Source: Geminicoccaceae bacterium (GTDB taxonomy: Bacteria > Pseudomonadota > Alphaproteobacteria > Geminicoccales > Geminicoccaceae). Taken from it: DNA of 8,163 nt. Of the stretch, positions 7,187 to 8,163 are shown piece after piece (position 1 is the stretch's first letter; each line of letters starts with the position of its first letter). A program made the position numbers and the translations under genes. Location: positions 1 to 8,163 of the forward strand of contig JAGREZ010000015.1 in the NCBI GenBank assembly GCA_020446285.1, given 5' to 3'. Under the pieces are notes generated by a model. The model was given only the letters and a program-made list of their open reading frames with translations. It did not search any database and was not told the DNA's origin.

Positions 7187-7291
7187 ATGCTTGATGGTTC
7201 AACTGAAGCTGATCATGGCGTCGGGCCCGTGTTGCTTGACATGGCCCCGAGAGCGGGCGTAAACGCCCGGTTCGTTTGCCGATGTTCATGA
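7187..7291 (+). CDS. possible 34-aa small ORF in the rpoN-ptsN gap
   Basis: An ATG 9 nt after the rpoN stop has the Shine-Dalgarno sequence GGAGG at 7178-7182, 4 nt upstream. The ORF is open for 34 codons and ends at TGA 7289-7291. The peptide starts MLDGSTEADHGVG, has no membrane segment or signal peptide, and ends CRCS. I do not recognise it, and it does not resemble the N-terminus of HPF/RaiA, which normally sits here. It could be a real small protein, a remnant, or chance in G+C-rich DNA. Confidence 0.2.
   Translation: MLDGSTEADHGVGPVLLDMAPRAGVNARFVCRCS
7236..7264 (+). promoter_or_regulatory. candidate promoter for ptsN
   Basis: TTGACA (7236-7241) is a perfect -35 consensus, rare in DNA this rich in G+C. 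The -10 region 16-18 nt downstream is poor, for example GTAAAC at 7259-7264 or TAAACG at 7260-7265. The -10 area lies inside a small hairpin (7254-7269). It could give ptsN-hprK a promoter independent of rpoN, but the weak -10 keeps this tentative. Confidence 0.3.
7254..7269 (+). other. small perfect hairpin CGGGCG-TAAA-CGCCCG
   Basis: Six G+C pairs around a TAAA loop, followed by GTTCGTTTGCC, which is not a clean U-tract. It could weakly stop or stabilise the rpoN transcript, or form part of the ptsN leader. I do not call it an intrinsic terminator. Confidence 0.35.
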
Positions 7292-7356
7292 ATTCGGGAC
7301 TGTACACGGATCCCGTGCGGAATCATCGGTGGACCGTCCAGGGGGAGGAAGGATCG

Positions 7357-7422
7357 ATGTCGTGGCTCGCAAGCGGGCTGTGGTCGGTTCGGCCGGGGGC
7401 GTGCAAGGCACGAAGCGAATAG
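7357..7422 (+). CDS. possible 21-aa leader ORF upstream of ptsN
   Basis: An ATG at 7357 is preceded by one of the strongest purine-rich ribosome-binding stretches in the window, GGGGGAGGAAGGA (7341-7353). It opens a 21-codon ORF, MSWLASGLWSVRPGACKARS plus E, ending at TAG 7420-7422, 14 nt before the ptsN ATG. The peptide has Trp at 3 and 9 and a basic C-terminal half. It could be a leader peptide coupling ptsN translation, or the ribosome-binding site could be incidental. No family recognised. Confidence 0.3.
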   Translation: MSWLASGLWSVRPGACKARSE

Positions 7423-7436
7423 GAAAGACAAGGACG

Positions 7437-7904
7437 ATGGCTGACCTATCCGGGCTGTTGACGCCCGACCGCGTGCTCGTCGGTCTCGAAGCGAAGAGCA
7501 AGCGCCAGTTGTTGCAGACACTCGCCGGTGAATTCGCCTCGAAGCTCGGTGTCGACAGGGACAGCGTCCTCAAGGCGCTGCTCGATCGGGAGAAACTCGG
7601 AACCACGGGCATTGGCGAGGGTCTCGCCATTCCCCATGCCAAGCTCGACGAACTCGAGGAGGTGTGCGGCTTTTTCATCAGTCTCGACGGCGAAGTGGAT
7701 TTCGAAGCGCTCGACGATCGGGCGGTCGACATGGTCTTCTGCCTTCTGGCACCTTCGGATTCGGGTGCCGAACATCTCAAGGCGCTCGCCCGCGTCGCCC
7801 GCGTTTTCCGCGACGAGGAGCTGTGCAGGGATCTGCGCGCCGCGACGTCGAGCAGCGCTGTCTATTCGCTGCTCGTGCCGACACCGGCTTCCAACGCCGC
7901 CTGA
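7437..7904 (+). CDS. ptsN: nitrogen-PTS enzyme IIA, PtsN (EIIA-Ntr)
   Basis: Cytoplasmic phospho-acceptor at the end of the nitrogen phosphotransfer chain (PtsP to NPr to PtsN). It carries no sugar and regulates partners such as potassium transporters and sensor kinases by its phosphorylation state. The 155-aa product is full length, beginning MADLSGLLTPDRVLVGLEAK. The active-site His67 is in GIGEGLAIPHAKLD, and HLKALARVARVFRD (113-126) is typical of the family. I chose ATG 7437 because family alignment begins here and AGGA precedes it. An in-frame GTG at 7329 would add 36 unrelated residues. hprK follows after 12 nt in the same frame. The ptsP and NPr genes are not in the window. Confidence 0.95.
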   Translation: MADLSGLLTPDRVLVGLEAKSKRQLLQTLAGEFASKLGVDRDSVLKALLDREKLGTTGIGEGLAIPHAKLDELEEVCGFFISLDGEVDFEALDDRAVDMVFCLLAPSDSGAEHLKALARVARVFRDEELCRDLRAATSSSAVYSLLVPTPASNAA

Positions 7905-7916
7905 CGTTCGGGCCCC

Positions 7917-8163
7917 GTGACCGTCGACCCGCCTCCCACGCACGAAGTCGACGGGTTTGCGGTGTCGGGTGTGGGGTGTGTCTCCTGGCGAGGGGCCGGC
8001 ATTCTTGTCCAGGGGCCGCCCGCAAGCGGCAAATCGGATCTCGTCCTGCGGATCATCGGGGAAGGCGGCGTGCTGGTCGCCGACGATGTCGTCCGGCTCC
8101 AGCGCCGGCAATCCGGACTTTTCGCCCGTCACCTGCGCGAACCGGGCTTGATCGAGCTTCGCG
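7917..8163 (+). CDS. hprK: HPr kinase/phosphorylase HprK, 5' part
   Basis: Alphaproteobacterial short-form HprK, a P-loop kinase/phosphatase that acts on a conserved Ser of HPr/NPr and so modulates the nitrogen PTS. Only the first 82 codons are present, and the gene runs off the right edge. Visible features are the Walker A loop GPPASGKS (33-40; Lys39, Ser40), then VADDVVRL (54-61) with its acidic pair Asp56-Asp57. The N-terminal domain of Firmicutes HprK is absent, as is normal in alphaproteobacteria. GTG 7917 is the first start after the ptsN stop and there is no ATG in frame. GTG at codon 16 is an alternative. Its position right after ptsN supports joint transcription. Confidence 0.9.
   Translation, partial: MTVDPPPTHEVDGFAVSGVGCVSWRGAGILVQGPPASGKSDLVLRIIGEGGVLVADDVVRLQRRQSGLFARHLREPGLIELR

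Noticed and set aside
7216..7235. Possible sigma-54 site (TGGC ... TTGC) upstream of ptsN
   Set aside because: The GG and GC elements are 17 nt apart. Sigma-54 promoters need 12, so RpoN would not recognise this.
7329..7436. 36-residue N-terminal extension of PtsN from GTG 7329
   Set aside because: Family homology starts at ATG 7437, which has its own ribosome-binding site, and the extension overlaps the purine-rich ribosome-binding stretch of the short leader ORF.
1..8163. CRISPR, insertion sequence, prophage, toxin-antitoxin, defence or secondary-metabolite system
   Set aside because: I found no direct repeat array, transposase, integrase, att site next to the tRNA, or defence domains. 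All substantial ORFs are accounted for by housekeeping genes.

Overview
This window is a housekeeping segment of an alphaproteobacterial chromosome. It is G+C-rich, roughly two-thirds by eye. The run kdsD - lptA - lptB - rpoN - ptsN - hprK is the classic proteobacterial LPS-export/sigma-54/nitrogen-PTS cluster. An NrnC-type nanoRNase and the HprK kinase domain directly after ptsN both point to Alphaproteobacteria. The order or genus cannot be fixed from this sequence.

Layout. The left third, up to about position 2200, is on the minus strand. It holds an NDUFA9-like atypical SDR gene followed by a murA gene that runs off the left edge. The murA product has Asp in place of the usual catalytic Cys. 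A 187-bp spacer (2201-2387) separates this block from the plus-strand genes and carries candidate promoters for both directions. On the plus strand come tRNA-Leu(CAG), nrnC, and, after a 125-bp gap with a candidate promoter, a tightly packed block of kdsD, lptA, lptB and rpoN. Its junctions are an ATGA overlap, a TTGA overlap and a 15-nt gap. A 259-bp gap with two very short ORFs, each preceded by a Shine-Dalgarno-like sequence, leads to ptsN and the 5' part of hprK, which runs off the right edge.

How the genes work together. KdsD makes arabinose-5-phosphate for Kdo, the inner-core LPS sugar. LptA is the periplasmic bridge and LptB the ATPase of the LPS transporter, and MurA starts peptidoglycan synthesis, so much of the window serves the envelope. 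RpoN (sigma-54), PtsN (EIIA-Ntr) and HprK belong to the nitrogen/carbon regulatory layer that is usually encoded beside the lpt genes. NrnC finishes RNA decay by cleaving dinucleotides.

Notable points. murA has the Cys-to-Asp active-site substitution that is linked elsewhere to fosfomycin insensitivity, and it has an ambiguous start. lptC is missing from its usual place before lptA, and hpf from its usual place between rpoN and ptsN. The last third of rpoN drops to about 50% G+C. I found no mobile element, CRISPR array, defence system or biosynthetic cluster, and nothing I would call a new multi-gene system.
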